A stretch of DNA of 64,000 bases from NCBI RefSeq assembly GCF_021369635.1, contig NZ_JAJNBZ010000016.1, positions 110 through 64,109 of the forward strand, read 5' to 3'. A program made the translations under genes and the position numbers. Under the pieces are notes generated by a model. The model was not told where the DNA came from. It made no database searches and saw nothing but the letters and a program-made list of their open reading frames with translations. The stretch's first letter is position 1. Each line of letters starts with the position of its first letter. This stretch comes from Paenibacillus profundus. GTDB taxonomy: Bacteria > Bacillota > Bacilli > Paenibacillales > Paenibacillaceae. Shown in pieces: positions 47,025-55,407 of the stretch.

Positions 47025-48008
47025 TCATTGTTCCATCGTCGCGACGATATGCTCTGCGATCAGGCGTCCGTGGTGCCTGCCGGTCTCGATAAATACTTCG
47101 TTCGCGTTGCGTCCCGAAGCGATTACTCCAGCGACATATAAGCCGGGTACATTCGTCTCCATCGAGTTCTCATGGAACACGGGCTTCTCGCGATCATCCT
47201 GCAGATCAACGCCGCTTTCCGTCAACAGCTTGCGATCGGGACGAAAGCCTGTCAAAGCAAGCACGAAATCGCAAGCGACATAGTCCACTTTCCCTTCTGA
47301 ATCTTGAATGTGCACCCGATCCTGCTCGATGCTCACGACCTGCGAGGAGAAGCGCATATGTATGCGTTCCTTGGTGATCATGCTTTCAAATATCGGACGA
47401 ACCCAAGGCTTGATATTGTCAGACAGCTCATGGCCGCGGTATACGACGGTGACGTTGGCCCCTGCTCGCAATAGTTCGAGCGAGGCGTCAACGGCTGAAT
47501 TGTTGCCTCCGATAATGATGACATTCATCCCTGCATACGGATGGGCTTCCTGAAAGTAATGCGTGACGTGCGGCAAGCTTTCACCCGGAATCCCCAACAG
47601 ATTCGGATGATCAAAATAACCGGTCGCGATGACAACGAAGCGCGCTTCGCGCGTTAACGCTGAGCCGTTCCGCAGCTTCGTATGAAGCGTGAACCTCCCA
47701 TCATCCTCTTTACGAATATGGGTTGCCTCTTCATATGAGCTGATGCGCAGCTGATATTGTTCCGCTACCTTGCGGTAATAGACCAGCGCCTCATGGCGAA
47801 ACGGCTTGTCGTGCGGCGTAGTAAACGGCACGCTGCCGATTTCGAGAAGCTCCGGGGTGCTGAAGAATTGCAGATGCGTAGGATAACGGTAAATCGAATG
47901 GACCAGGCAATGCTTTTCAATGACTAAAGGATTAAGCCCTATCCGTTGTAATTCAATGGCTGCAGACAGTCCGCACGGACCGGCGCCAATAACTATGGCT
48001 TGTTCCAA
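47025..48008 (-). CDS. ypdA: YpdA family bacilliredoxin reductase
   Basis: The 327-residue FAD/NADPH oxidoreductase matches YpdA (Bdr), which reduces oxidised bacilliredoxins or bacillithiol disulfide in Firmicutes. The FAD-binding IVIGAGPCGLSAAIE is at residues 6-20. The second nucleotide-binding motif IIIGGNNSAVDASLE (about 170-184) is followed by the ATG-like LALTGFRPD and the C-terminal GLYVAGVIASGRNANEVFIETGRHHG. It lacks the CxxC of thioredoxin reductases, as expected. The TTG at 48008 is chosen because GGAGGAGA lies 6-13 bases upstream; the longer frame to 48113 is not family-like. The 3' end abuts the tandem repeat block. Confidence 0.92.
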   Translation of the reverse strand: MEQAIVIGAGPCGLSAAIELQRIGLNPLVIEKHCLVHSIYRYPTHLQFFSTPELLEIGSVPFTTPHDKPFRHEALVYYRKVAEQYQLRISSYEEATHIRKEDDGRFTLHTKLRNGSALTREARFVVIATGYFDHPNLLGIPGESLPHVTHYFQEAHPYAGMNVIIIGGNNSAVDASLELLRAGANVTVVYRGHELSDNIKPWVRPIFESMITKERIHMRFSSQVVSIEQDRVHIQDSEGKVDYVACDFVLALTGFRPDRKLLTESGVDLQDDREKPVFHENSMETNVPGLYVAGVIASGRNANEVFIETGRHHGRLIAEHIVATMEQ

Positions 48009-48225
48009 CTTAATCTCCTCCGTGTGACATGTTGTGTGGCGTTGCGATTTGATATTAGAAAATATCTTCAAGTTCCATGTTAACGGAAAGTGGAGTCCAT
48101 TTCCATGGCGCATACTTACAAAAAGTTAACAATATTTATCGCTCTCTTCCTCCAGTTTTCGTACAAAGTATGTTATATTATTCTCATTGACTCATTGAAT
48201 AACATAAAAAGACGGAGGGTATTCC

Positions 48226-48939
48226 ATGACAACTTCCACAGCTGCATCTCGTTCCGGTCAATCGTTACCACGGCCGGAGGCGATGATTTTCGATATGGAC
48301 GGAACGCTGTTCCGGACGGAAACGCTGCTTATCCCTGCGTATCACCGCTTGTTCGATCAACTGCGAAGCGAAGGGCTGTTCGAGGGGCCTACACCGCCGG
48401 AGGAGTTGATTCTAAGCTCTCTTGGCATGCTGCTTGAGGCGATCTGGAAGCGAGTCATGCCGGATGCCAGCGATGAAGCAAGACAGCGCGCGGACGATTT
48501 ATTGCTGGAATACGAGCTTGCCGGCTTAACGGAAGGCCACTCGGAACTGTATCCACAAGTGCGTGAGACGCTATCGGAGCTTCATAAGGCGGGCGTAAAG
48601 CTATTCGTGGCGAGCAATGGCTTGGAGGATTATGTCCAAGGTGTCTCTGATGCTCACTGTTTAACAGAATTATTTACGGGAATCTACAGCGCGGGCGGAA
48701 GACAGACATCTACGAAAGTGGAGCTTGTTCAGCTGCTGCTTCAGGAACATAATATTGCCTCCGCGTGGATGGTCGGAGACCGTTCTTCGGATGTGGAAGC
48801 GGGCAAAGGAAATGAACTGACCGTTATCGGCTGCCAATATGCCGGCTTCGGAAGAGAGGAAGAGCTGCAAGGCTCCGACTGCTTCATATATCAATTTGAG
48901 GAGTTGCTGGAGCTGTACCGAACTTCTGCACGAAAATAA
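48226..48939 (+). CDS. HAD family hydrolase (phosphoglycolate-phosphatase-like)
   Basis: The 237-residue haloacid-dehalogenase-type phosphatase has motif I D23-x-D25 in IFDMDGTLF, a helical cap (about residues 40-105), motif II in LFVASNGLEDY, a Lys in the TKVELVQLLL region and motif IV MVGDRSSDVEAGKGN. It should hydrolyse a small phosphorylated metabolite such as phosphoglycolate or a sugar phosphate, but the substrate is undetermined. RBS ACGGAGGG precedes the ATG. It is monocistronic and convergent with the YheC/YheD array, with a shared terminator. Confidence 0.9.
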   Translation: MTTSTAASRSGQSLPRPEAMIFDMDGTLFRTETLLIPAYHRLFDQLRSEGLFEGPTPPEELILSSLGMLLEAIWKRVMPDASDEARQRADDLLLEYELAGLTEGHSELYPQVRETLSELHKAGVKLFVASNGLEDYVQGVSDAHCLTELFTGIYSAGGRQTSTKVELVQLLLQEHNIASAWMVGDRSSDVEAGKGNELTVIGCQYAGFGREEELQGSDCFIYQFEELLELYRTSARK

Positions 48940-48955
48940 CAATAGCCACATGTAA

Positions 48956-48990
48956 AAGGCGCAGCCCGAACGATGGGCTGCGCCTTCTGT
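48956..48990 (+). terminator. bidirectional terminator
   Basis: AAGGCGCAGCCC/GGGCTGCGCCTT, perfect 12-bp stem with a 7-base loop, followed by CTGT. It lies between convergent genes and has an A-rich flank for the minus direction. Confidence 0.8.
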
Positions 48991-48998
48991 ACTATGAA

Positions 48999-50207
48999 TC
49001 AGAGAGAGCTTGAGGAGGATTCAACATTATCCTCATTGGTTTCAGTATCCGCCGCTTCCTCCTCGACGCGTGTGTCGTCAGAGTGCAGATTCGCAAGTAT
49101 GGTGCGGTTATTCTTCTGCTTATAGAGCCACGAGGCGTACTCTAACGGCCGTGTAATGGCCAGACGATACGTTTCCCGGTCGCCAGTGCGGATGAATACT
49201 TCACGGGCCGGCTTCGGATTGACTTCAAGCAGCCATACATGCCCGCTGCGATCGATTGCCAAGTCGAGCGCCAGCTCGCACAGGGCTCCATATTTCTGCT
49301 CCAGGAATTGGGCGATCTCCAAGCTTGCCTCTTCCGCCTCTTTTTTGACAGCTTTCATCCGCTCTTCATCGCCAATCCATTGACGCAGCAGTTCATCCAT
49401 GCGGACCGCTTCACCACCGCCATGCAAATTGGACGTAATGCTCTTTATGGCACCGACGCGTCCGGCACAGCCCGTCACCGCCCATTTGCCTGAGCCATTT
49501 TTCTGCACGAGCATGCGATAATCGTGCACTCTTCCGCTTGGAAGGTTGAGGGAGATGCCCTGTTGGACCAAATAGCGCTCCTTGGCGTTCCAAGATGATA
49601 ATTTGGCTGACAATTGGGATAACGTCATCTTTTGGGGACGGATGATGCGGCGTTGATGGTCGCGTCCCTGAACGTAGACAGTCTGCGTGTTGGAGCGGAT
49701 TCGCTCTATGCGCAGTATGCCGCGTCCGCCAGTTCCATTAATCGGCTTCAAGTATACGAGGGGAAATTGCTTCAGCAAGAGCTGTACATCTTGCACAGAT
49801 GAGTACAATCGAGTGATAGGAAGGTGCTGCTTGACGTAGGACACGGTCGAGAGTACTTGATAAATCGTCCATTTGTTGCGCAGCGGCCGATTCAGGAACA
49901 ACAAGTGATTGTACTTGCTGCGAAATCGCTTTAACTGTTCAAAGCGGTAGCTCTTTTGGATACGGCAGCGGTCAAAAATCATATTCGGAAACCGGGTCCA
50001 TTTCCGTGACCAGCGGCCGGTCTCCGGATGATAGCACATCGCATAAATACGTTGCTGTTGGTCATCGACATCTTGCGGCGTGAATACATATACGTCAAGT
50101 CCGATTTTTTTGCCCGCTGCAATCATTTTCTGATAGATGGGCCGTTCTTCAAGCTGTTTGTGATCATTCAAGTAAAGGGTTAGTATACCAAGAACCGGTT
50201 GAGCCAA
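48999..50207 (-). CDS. YheC/YheD family ATP-grasp protein, short type, fifth in array
   Basis: The 402-residue product has the short YheC-like layout: an N-terminal alpha/beta segment (about residues 1-110) with the family phrase RWTRFPNMIFDRC, then an ATP-grasp fold (about 120-365). That fold contains LKPINGTGGRGI (phosphate-binding loop), VQQGISL, DYRMLVQKNG, and the metal-binding LLEVNPKPAREVF (Glu, Asn). A Glu/Thr/Ser-rich tail (about 375-402) is unlike the other copies. The family is annotated as spore-coat-associated from the B. subtilis homologues, and its ligase reaction is unknown. It is the last gene of a five-gene minus-strand operon, 20 bases after the previous one. Confidence 0.88.
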   Translation of the reverse strand: MAQPVLGILTLYLNDHKQLEERPIYQKMIAAGKKIGLDVYVFTPQDVDDQQQRIYAMCYHPETGRWSRKWTRFPNMIFDRCRIQKSYRFEQLKRFRSKYNHLLFLNRPLRNKWTIYQVLSTVSYVKQHLPITRLYSSVQDVQLLLKQFPLVYLKPINGTGGRGILRIERIRSNTQTVYVQGRDHQRRIIRPQKMTLSQLSAKLSSWNAKERYLVQQGISLNLPSGRVHDYRMLVQKNGSGKWAVTGCAGRVGAIKSITSNLHGGGEAVRMDELLRQWIGDEERMKAVKKEAEEASLEIAQFLEQKYGALCELALDLAIDRSGHVWLLEVNPKPAREVFIRTGDRETYRLAITRPLEYASWLYKQKNNRTILANLHSDDTRVEEEAADTETNEDNVESSSSSL

Positions 50208-50227
50208 GCGTGTTCACCTTCCTCTCG

Positions 50228-51337
50228 TCATCCGCTTGGTTTCGCGAGGAATGTGCTATATTGAAAAATGCGCTCCAGCGAGCGTTTGCGAATGTGAGGT
50301 TCATCAAATTTCATCGGTTTGGCATTCGCCTCGAAGAACCAGATGCCGCCGCCTGCGTCTACGCCCAAGTCCATTGACATTTCACCCAGCGTATATTCGG
50401 AGCCGCGTTCGACTTGGCGTGCGATGACAAGCGCGGTGTTTTTGGCCCGTACGAATATTCGCCTCGATTGCTCTGATCCGAAGATGGTCGTGAGCAGCTT
50501 CTCGGGATCGTCGATGCTTCCTCCGCGCGGCACGTGTGTCGTAATGCTCATGGAACCGGCTACCCTTGCGCCGACACCGGTAATGTCCCACTGCCCCTTG
50601 CTGTTCTTCTGCACCAATACTCGCAGATCAAAAGGGCGGCGGTTAATCGTTGCGAGCGAAATGCCCTGCTGCACAATGTAATCATATTGTCCTGCTTGCT
50701 TGCGAATACGGGTCCACAGCTTGGATATGGTGGCGCATTTGTAGGAGGTGTTTTTCTTTTTATCTTGTATCTTCAAGCGAAATTTCAACGCTTTCGTATG
50801 ATTGACGCGGAGCGTCATGATGCCTACCCCGGCTTTCCCCGTTTCTGGCTTTAAATAGAGATAGGGATGTTTATGCAGCATTTTGCCTAAGGAAACGGAT
50901 GTCTTTAACCGCCTTGTGGAAGGAATGAATTTTCGGGTAGTGCGCGACTTCTTCAGCCACTCGAACAAATGCCATTTGTTAAAGAAATATGGATTGAACA
51001 TGCGAATGGTCGGATGGGCGATAATTTCTTCAATTTTGCTGCGGACTGAAGGCAGGTTCTCATCCTCTCGAAGTGGGATGCGGTTATATACCACTTGAGG
51101 CAGCGGGAACCATTCCTGCTGCCATGCCTCCTTATCAAAATGGTACGAATGTCCAATCACACGCCTTGCATGAAGCTTTAAATCTTTGGCCGTTATAATA
51201 TACACGATAAATCCAAGTTCTTTTCCAGTTCGTAAAATGTCGATAAAATTGTCCCGGTTGCCGCGAAAATTTTCTTTGTCATCATCTATCGTGAGGATCG
51301 CTACTACCGGAAGCTGCTCTTGATCCAACATGCTCAC
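50228..51337 (-). CDS. YheC/YheD family ATP-grasp protein, short type, fourth in array
   Basis: The 369-residue product is close in length to B. subtilis YheC. The N-terminal half includes VAILTIDDDKENFRGNRDNF and WFPLPQVVYNRIP. The ATP-grasp half shows LKPETGKAGVGI, VQQGISLATINRRPFDLRVLVQKN, SITTHVPRGGS and MSMDLGVDAGGGIWFFEANAKP (metal-binding Glu and Asn). It begins 4 bases inside the end of the gene before it (ATGA-type overlap), so translation is coupled. It is cytoplasmic, and an association with the spore surface is inferred from family knowledge. The active-site motifs are intact, so it is likely to be a working ATP-dependent ligase. Confidence 0.9.
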   Translation of the reverse strand: MSMLDQEQLPVVAILTIDDDKENFRGNRDNFIDILRTGKELGFIVYIITAKDLKLHARRVIGHSYHFDKEAWQQEWFPLPQVVYNRIPLREDENLPSVRSKIEEIIAHPTIRMFNPYFFNKWHLFEWLKKSRTTRKFIPSTRRLKTSVSLGKMLHKHPYLYLKPETGKAGVGIMTLRVNHTKALKFRLKIQDKKKNTSYKCATISKLWTRIRKQAGQYDYIVQQGISLATINRRPFDLRVLVQKNSKGQWDITGVGARVAGSMSITTHVPRGGSIDDPEKLLTTIFGSEQSRRIFVRAKNTALVIARQVERGSEYTLGEMSMDLGVDAGGGIWFFEANAKPMKFDEPHIRKRSLERIFQYSTFLAKPSG

Positions 51338-52710
51338 GTCGATTCCTCCCTGCGAAATTTGCTCAGGTACAGGCAGTGTTCTAGGATGTGCTCAATCGAC
51401 GATTGCCCTTCGTTTTTTAATGAGGGATGCTTGAAGATAGAGCGCCCTGGCTTCGCATTGGCCTCAAACATCCACACCTGCTCATCGCGGTCAATGCCGA
51501 GATCAAACCCGAGTTCTCCCAATAAATGAGGGTGATTGCGTTCGATGGCTTCTGCCAATTCGATGGCGACCTGCTTGGAATTATCTAACACCTCTTCTGC
51601 ACGTGCACCGAACGCGCGCTGGAGTGCCTGCTCTGGTGTCATGAGCCTCCCGCCGTTCTTCACATGCGTGGTCACACTGCCTTTCCCCGCTTTTTTGGCT
51701 CCAATGCCGACGACGACCCATTTATCCTCTCCGTCCTTATGCATATGGAAGCGGAAGTCGATGGGACAACCGTCGATTTCGATGAGGCGCACCCCTTGCT
51801 GAACGACATAGTTGCGCAAGGAGCGTCCGTGTCTTGCTTCAAGCATTCGAATCAAGCTCGAGAACTGCTTAAAGCGCAGAAGCACATTTTTGCCGTTGTT
51901 TGTATAGCGGGCGAAGTAGCCTTTCTTAGGCAAATAAGTGAGCCGGTAAATGCCGATGCCCAAGCTGCCGGCGGTCGGCTTGTAATAGACGAACTGATGC
52001 CGATCCAGCATGGCGCGGATGATGTCGGGTGTCGGATTCATAATGGATTCGGGAACGTACCGATTCGCATTCAATTCATCTTTCAACAGAGCGTACACAT
52101 CGGATTTATTAAAAAAGCTCCAGTTAAAGAACGGTATTTTCTTCTTCATAAAACGTTCGCGGAGTGCGTTGATGGACGTTGATGTTTCCGCCCTGCGGCT
52201 CGGCAGGCGGTTGTATACGACATCGGGGAGCGGAACCGTCTTCCGCACCCACGCACCTGAGTCGGTAACGAAGAAAGCATGCACGGTGTCATTTTGCCAA
52301 TTGACGTCGCGCGGACTGAAGGCGAAGACGTAGGCTTTCTTGTTGCCGGAGCGCAGAATTTGCTTAATAAAGCCGGTGCGGCTGCCGAATGGACTCGTGG
52401 TTGAACGTGAAGAGGTGTCGGACATGACGCCGATTAAAGGGCCCAACTGCAAGTCACCCTCGTGTTCATTCAGCAAATAGACGAGACCGGACTTAGGTAC
52501 TCGAAACGAACTTCGCAAGCCGGCCGTAACATACAGATGTTTGCCGGGTTTTTTAATCGGTTTGACCGTGGCGGGTACGCTGGTTTTCCCCAACCTGAGC
52601 CGTACGGACTTTTTTCCGGCAAGCTTCAACTGCTTCAACAGTGAGTTGGACACGTATAAGATCTTCTCGGAATTTGGCGTCAAATGGACGTTGCATACCG
52701 TCAAACTCAT
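51334..52710 (-). CDS. YheC/YheD family ATP-grasp protein, long type, third in array
   Basis: The 458-residue product has the long YheD-like layout. An extra N-terminal beta domain (about residues 1-100: KILYVSNSLLKQLKLAGKKS, LQLGPLIGVMSD) precedes the common part with VPLPDVVYNRLPSRRAE. The ATP-grasp fold follows, with YYKPTAGSLGIGI, VQQGVRLIEIDGCPIDFRFHMHKDG, VTTHVKNGGRL, LGFDLGIDRDEQVWMFEANAKPGRS. It overlaps its neighbours by 4 bases on both sides. The N-terminal domain is shared with the first gene of the array, so the set probably arose by duplicating a long-short pair. Confidence 0.9.
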   Translation of the reverse strand: MSLTVCNVHLTPNSEKILYVSNSLLKQLKLAGKKSVRLRLGKTSVPATVKPIKKPGKHLYVTAGLRSSFRVPKSGLVYLLNEHEGDLQLGPLIGVMSDTSSRSTTSPFGSRTGFIKQILRSGNKKAYVFAFSPRDVNWQNDTVHAFFVTDSGAWVRKTVPLPDVVYNRLPSRRAETSTSINALRERFMKKKIPFFNWSFFNKSDVYALLKDELNANRYVPESIMNPTPDIIRAMLDRHQFVYYKPTAGSLGIGIYRLTYLPKKGYFARYTNNGKNVLLRFKQFSSLIRMLEARHGRSLRNYVVQQGVRLIEIDGCPIDFRFHMHKDGEDKWVVVGIGAKKAGKGSVTTHVKNGGRLMTPEQALQRAFGARAEEVLDNSKQVAIELAEAIERNHPHLLGELGFDLGIDRDEQVWMFEANAKPGRSIFKHPSLKNEGQSSIEHILEHCLYLSKFRREEST

Positions 52711-53879
52711 GGACTAACCCTCCTAAGATATCGAACCATTACATAGCGCGCATACAATATGGGGTTCTCCACGGATTTTATGGCGGCTTCCTGCTCGCCC
52801 GTCTGCCTGAAAACCGACCTGCCCGGCTTGGAATTGACTTCAAGGAGCCACAGGCGGGCTTCACGGTCAATTCCGAAATCCAGACCGACCTCAGTCAAAC
52901 GACCGTGGCGCGCTTCTAGAATCGGTGGAATGATTTCGCTGTAAGAGCGAAGCTGTTGCACGAGACGTTGTACGTGTTCTGGTTCGAATTGGCTTTCCAA
53001 GAATGGAACGACCGAAACGGCATGACCGCCTCCATGTAAGTTCGAAGTGATGCTGTGCTGCCGCCCGACACGGGCGGCCATTCCCGTAAAGCTCCAACGC
53101 CCCTTCTCATTTTTTTGCATCAGGATACGTATATCAAACGGTTCACCTGTTTGCGTAACCAAAGTTAAGTAGGGCTGCACGATAAATTTACGCTTGCCGA
53201 TGAACCGGGCAATCCATTTCAATCCTTCACCGGGATGCGCAAAGGTACGATGGATTGGGCGATTGCGTTCGTCCCGGCCGCGAAGTTGCAAGTAAGCTCC
53301 AAGGACAGAAGCATCTCTTTCATTACCGGCAGATGCATCGCTGCCGAACAGGCGGCGAACATGAAGTGTGGATTTGCCGTGCGTTCCACCGTGGGGCTTA
53401 AGAAATAGTTCTCCCCCGCACTCGTTCAACTGGTCGGCTAAACTGCCTGCTCCGGCGAACAATCGGGTTCTGGGCAAAATGTCAAGTAAGAACGGTTCCT
53501 TGGATAATGATTGGTATACGTCCCATTTTCCACGCAAGCCGATGCCGAGCAAGGTGACGTTTGCATCCCGAATCAGTCTGGCAATAGCGGTGCGGGTTCT
53601 TCGATATTGGTTGCTATTGGAATAAGCGCAGCGGTCATATAAGAGTGAAGGCAATGGGACGATGCGTTGCACCCATCCGTGTGTGCCGTAGACATACCCG
53701 CTTACGGTAAGGTCGTGCCAATGAACCCAACGCGGAGAGAAGACGACGACCTGTACGCCGTACTTGTGACCGATCTTGCACAGCTTGCGGCAATACGCCG
53801 CTTCGGTAAATGGAGGTGATCCTTGCGAATCGCATTCTAGCACGCCAAGCGCATATTCCTTTGGCTGGTCTTCACTCAT
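52707..53879 (-). CDS. YheC/YheD family ATP-grasp protein, short type, second in array
   Basis: The 390-residue product has a short-type N-terminus (EYALGVLECDSQGSPPFTE, VPLPSLLYDRCA) and an ATP-grasp fold with LKPHGGTHGKSTLHV (phosphate loop slightly unusual), VQPYLTLVTQTGEPFDIRILMQKN, SITSNLHGGGHAV, and LDFGIDREARLWLLEVNSKPGRSVF. It starts 13 bases after the first gene and overlaps the third by 4 bases. VQQG is replaced by VQPY, the main departure from the sister copies, which suggests that its substrate or activity has diverged. Confidence 0.88.
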   Translation of the reverse strand: MSEDQPKEYALGVLECDSQGSPPFTEAAYCRKLCKIGHKYGVQVVVFSPRWVHWHDLTVSGYVYGTHGWVQRIVPLPSLLYDRCAYSNSNQYRRTRTAIARLIRDANVTLLGIGLRGKWDVYQSLSKEPFLLDILPRTRLFAGAGSLADQLNECGGELFLKPHGGTHGKSTLHVRRLFGSDASAGNERDASVLGAYLQLRGRDERNRPIHRTFAHPGEGLKWIARFIGKRKFIVQPYLTLVTQTGEPFDIRILMQKNEKGRWSFTGMAARVGRQHSITSNLHGGGHAVSVVPFLESQFEPEHVQRLVQQLRSYSEIIPPILEARHGRLTEVGLDFGIDREARLWLLEVNSKPGRSVFRQTGEQEAAIKSVENPILYARYVMVRYLRRVSP

Positions 53880-53892
53880 CTATGCCACCTCC

Positions 53893-55260
53893 TCAGAAGC
53901 CGCTAAGAAAACGGGAATACTCGACAATCTTGCGTACGGAAGGCCGAATCTTATTGTCATTCAGGGGCGTATTGTCATTTTTGGAAGGCTTGGAATTTAC
54001 CTCGAGAAGCCATACTCTACCGGAGGAGTCCACGGCAAGATCGATGCCTAATTCCCCGAAATGAGCGGGGATGTGCGTATCAACGCCTCGCGCAATATCA
54101 AGCGCCGCTTTTTTTAGACGGACATGAACATCGCTCTTGGTATTAGAAGGGAGATTCGCCTTATTGACAGCTTCCTTCACCGTGCTGAGCGAGCCGCCGC
54201 GTGCCAGATTCGATACGAAATGTTGGGTGCTTGCGATGCGGGCGACGATGGAGGTTATCGTCCATTTGCCGGTAGCATTCTTCTGTACGAGCGCGCGGAA
54301 ATCGACCGGACGCTTTCCGTGATCGATTAACGTCAACCCCTGTTGAATCTGGTACCGGTTGTTCTTCATTTTGCTCGACAGACTGGAGAACAGCTTAAGC
54401 AGGCTGGTGTATTGTTGGCGTTTCGTGCCATTGATGGTGGAATACATGGCCTGATAGCCGCTGTCCTGCATACGGGTTATGCGGACGATACCTTTCCCGA
54501 GACTGCCTCTTGCGGGCTTGAGAAACACCGTATTGTAGCGGGAACACATCGACTTTAACATCGTGAAGTTCCGCAACAAATGCGATTCAGGCAAATACCG
54601 GGCGAGTTCCGCATCATGCTGCAGCGCATCGAATACCTCGGTTTTATCCAAAAACTTTTCATTGAAAATGTGGGACTGATACCGTGATTTTACTTCTTTC
54701 ATAAAATGCTGTACGCTAGGTTTGTTCTCCAGTTTGCGTGAGGTCAAGCGGTTGTTGATTACGTCGGGAACAGGCGTGTTTGTCTTCTGCCAGCTTCCGT
54801 TTGCGAAGACCCAAGCTTGCACGATGTGCAGATCCTGAATTTGTTCAGGAGTGAAGAAACAGACCAGTGCCCCTTGAGATCGGCAGGCATCTACGAGTTC
54901 CTTGCAGAACATCGTAATTTGCCCGAACGGCTTATCCGGGGTATCGGGGCGATCACGGCTGATTAGCACGCCGATGAGAGGGCCGAGACAGAGTGTCTGA
55001 CTGGACGGCTTGTAGACGATTCGAAGCGAGTGGCCCGAGAGGAGTCCCATGCTTCGTGCAAGAACATGATTCATTCGTAGCCCGTCAAAGCGGGGAATCG
55101 GTACGACCGACACACGGTGCTTGAAGGAGCCGAAACGCAGGGTAAGGGGCTGATTAACGGGAATTTTCCACTGTTTGACGATTGCTTCGCCCAACATGAG
55201 CACTTCTTCTCGCAAGATGCCGGAGCTTACCACCTGGAGCGTCACTTTAGATTTAGACAT
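53893..55260 (-). CDS. yheD: YheC/YheD family ATP-grasp protein, long type, first in array
   Basis: The 455-residue product matches YheD in length and layout: an N-terminal beta domain (about residues 1-105, TLQVVSSGILREEVLMLGEA, LCLGPLIGVLIS), a common alpha/beta part with PVPDVINNRLTSRKLE, and an ATP-grasp domain with LKPARGSLGKGI, IQQGLTLIDHGKRPVDFRALVQKN, FVSNLARGGSL and LGIDLAVDSSGRVWLLEVNSKPSK. It is the promoter-proximal gene, preceded by AAGGAGAT and by a sigma-K/E-like promoter at 55348-55376. It is divergent from yheB, as in the yheA-yheD neighbourhood of B. subtilis, which supports orthology of this copy. Confidence 0.9.
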   Translation of the reverse strand: MSKSKVTLQVVSSGILREEVLMLGEAIVKQWKIPVNQPLTLRFGSFKHRVSVVPIPRFDGLRMNHVLARSMGLLSGHSLRIVYKPSSQTLCLGPLIGVLISRDRPDTPDKPFGQITMFCKELVDACRSQGALVCFFTPEQIQDLHIVQAWVFANGSWQKTNTPVPDVINNRLTSRKLENKPSVQHFMKEVKSRYQSHIFNEKFLDKTEVFDALQHDAELARYLPESHLLRNFTMLKSMCSRYNTVFLKPARGSLGKGIVRITRMQDSGYQAMYSTINGTKRQQYTSLLKLFSSLSSKMKNNRYQIQQGLTLIDHGKRPVDFRALVQKNATGKWTITSIVARIASTQHFVSNLARGGSLSTVKEAVNKANLPSNTKSDVHVRLKKAALDIARGVDTHIPAHFGELGIDLAVDSSGRVWLLEVNSKPSKNDNTPLNDNKIRPSVRKIVEYSRFLSGF

Positions 55261-55347
55261 GAAGGATCTCCTTCCAACAACAACTTGCAGTCATTCATAC
55301 GGTAAATACCCGCATGGGTCGATACAGGCAAACCGTATACGTTAATT

Positions 55348-55376
55348 TATCATATGAGGACATATTTCCCTTGGTG
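55348..55376 (-). promoter_or_regulatory. candidate sporulation (sigma-K/E-type) promoter of the YheC/YheD operon
   Basis: Read on the minus strand: CACC (55376-55373), 16 bp, CATATGATA (55356-55348), which fits the sigma-K pattern -35 AC and -10 CATANNNTA. It lies about 90 bases before the first gene. A nearly identical pair precedes cwlJ (1440-1467). Predicts late mother-cell expression. Confidence 0.5.
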
Positions 55377-55407
55377 ATGACCTACACCAGGAAAAGGAGG
55401 GAGAGAC

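Noticed and set aside
46827-47141. 104-codon plus-strand ORF running from the third repeat into ypdA
   Set aside because: Its second half is antisense to the conserved end of ypdA, so only the repeat-derived part can be meaningful.
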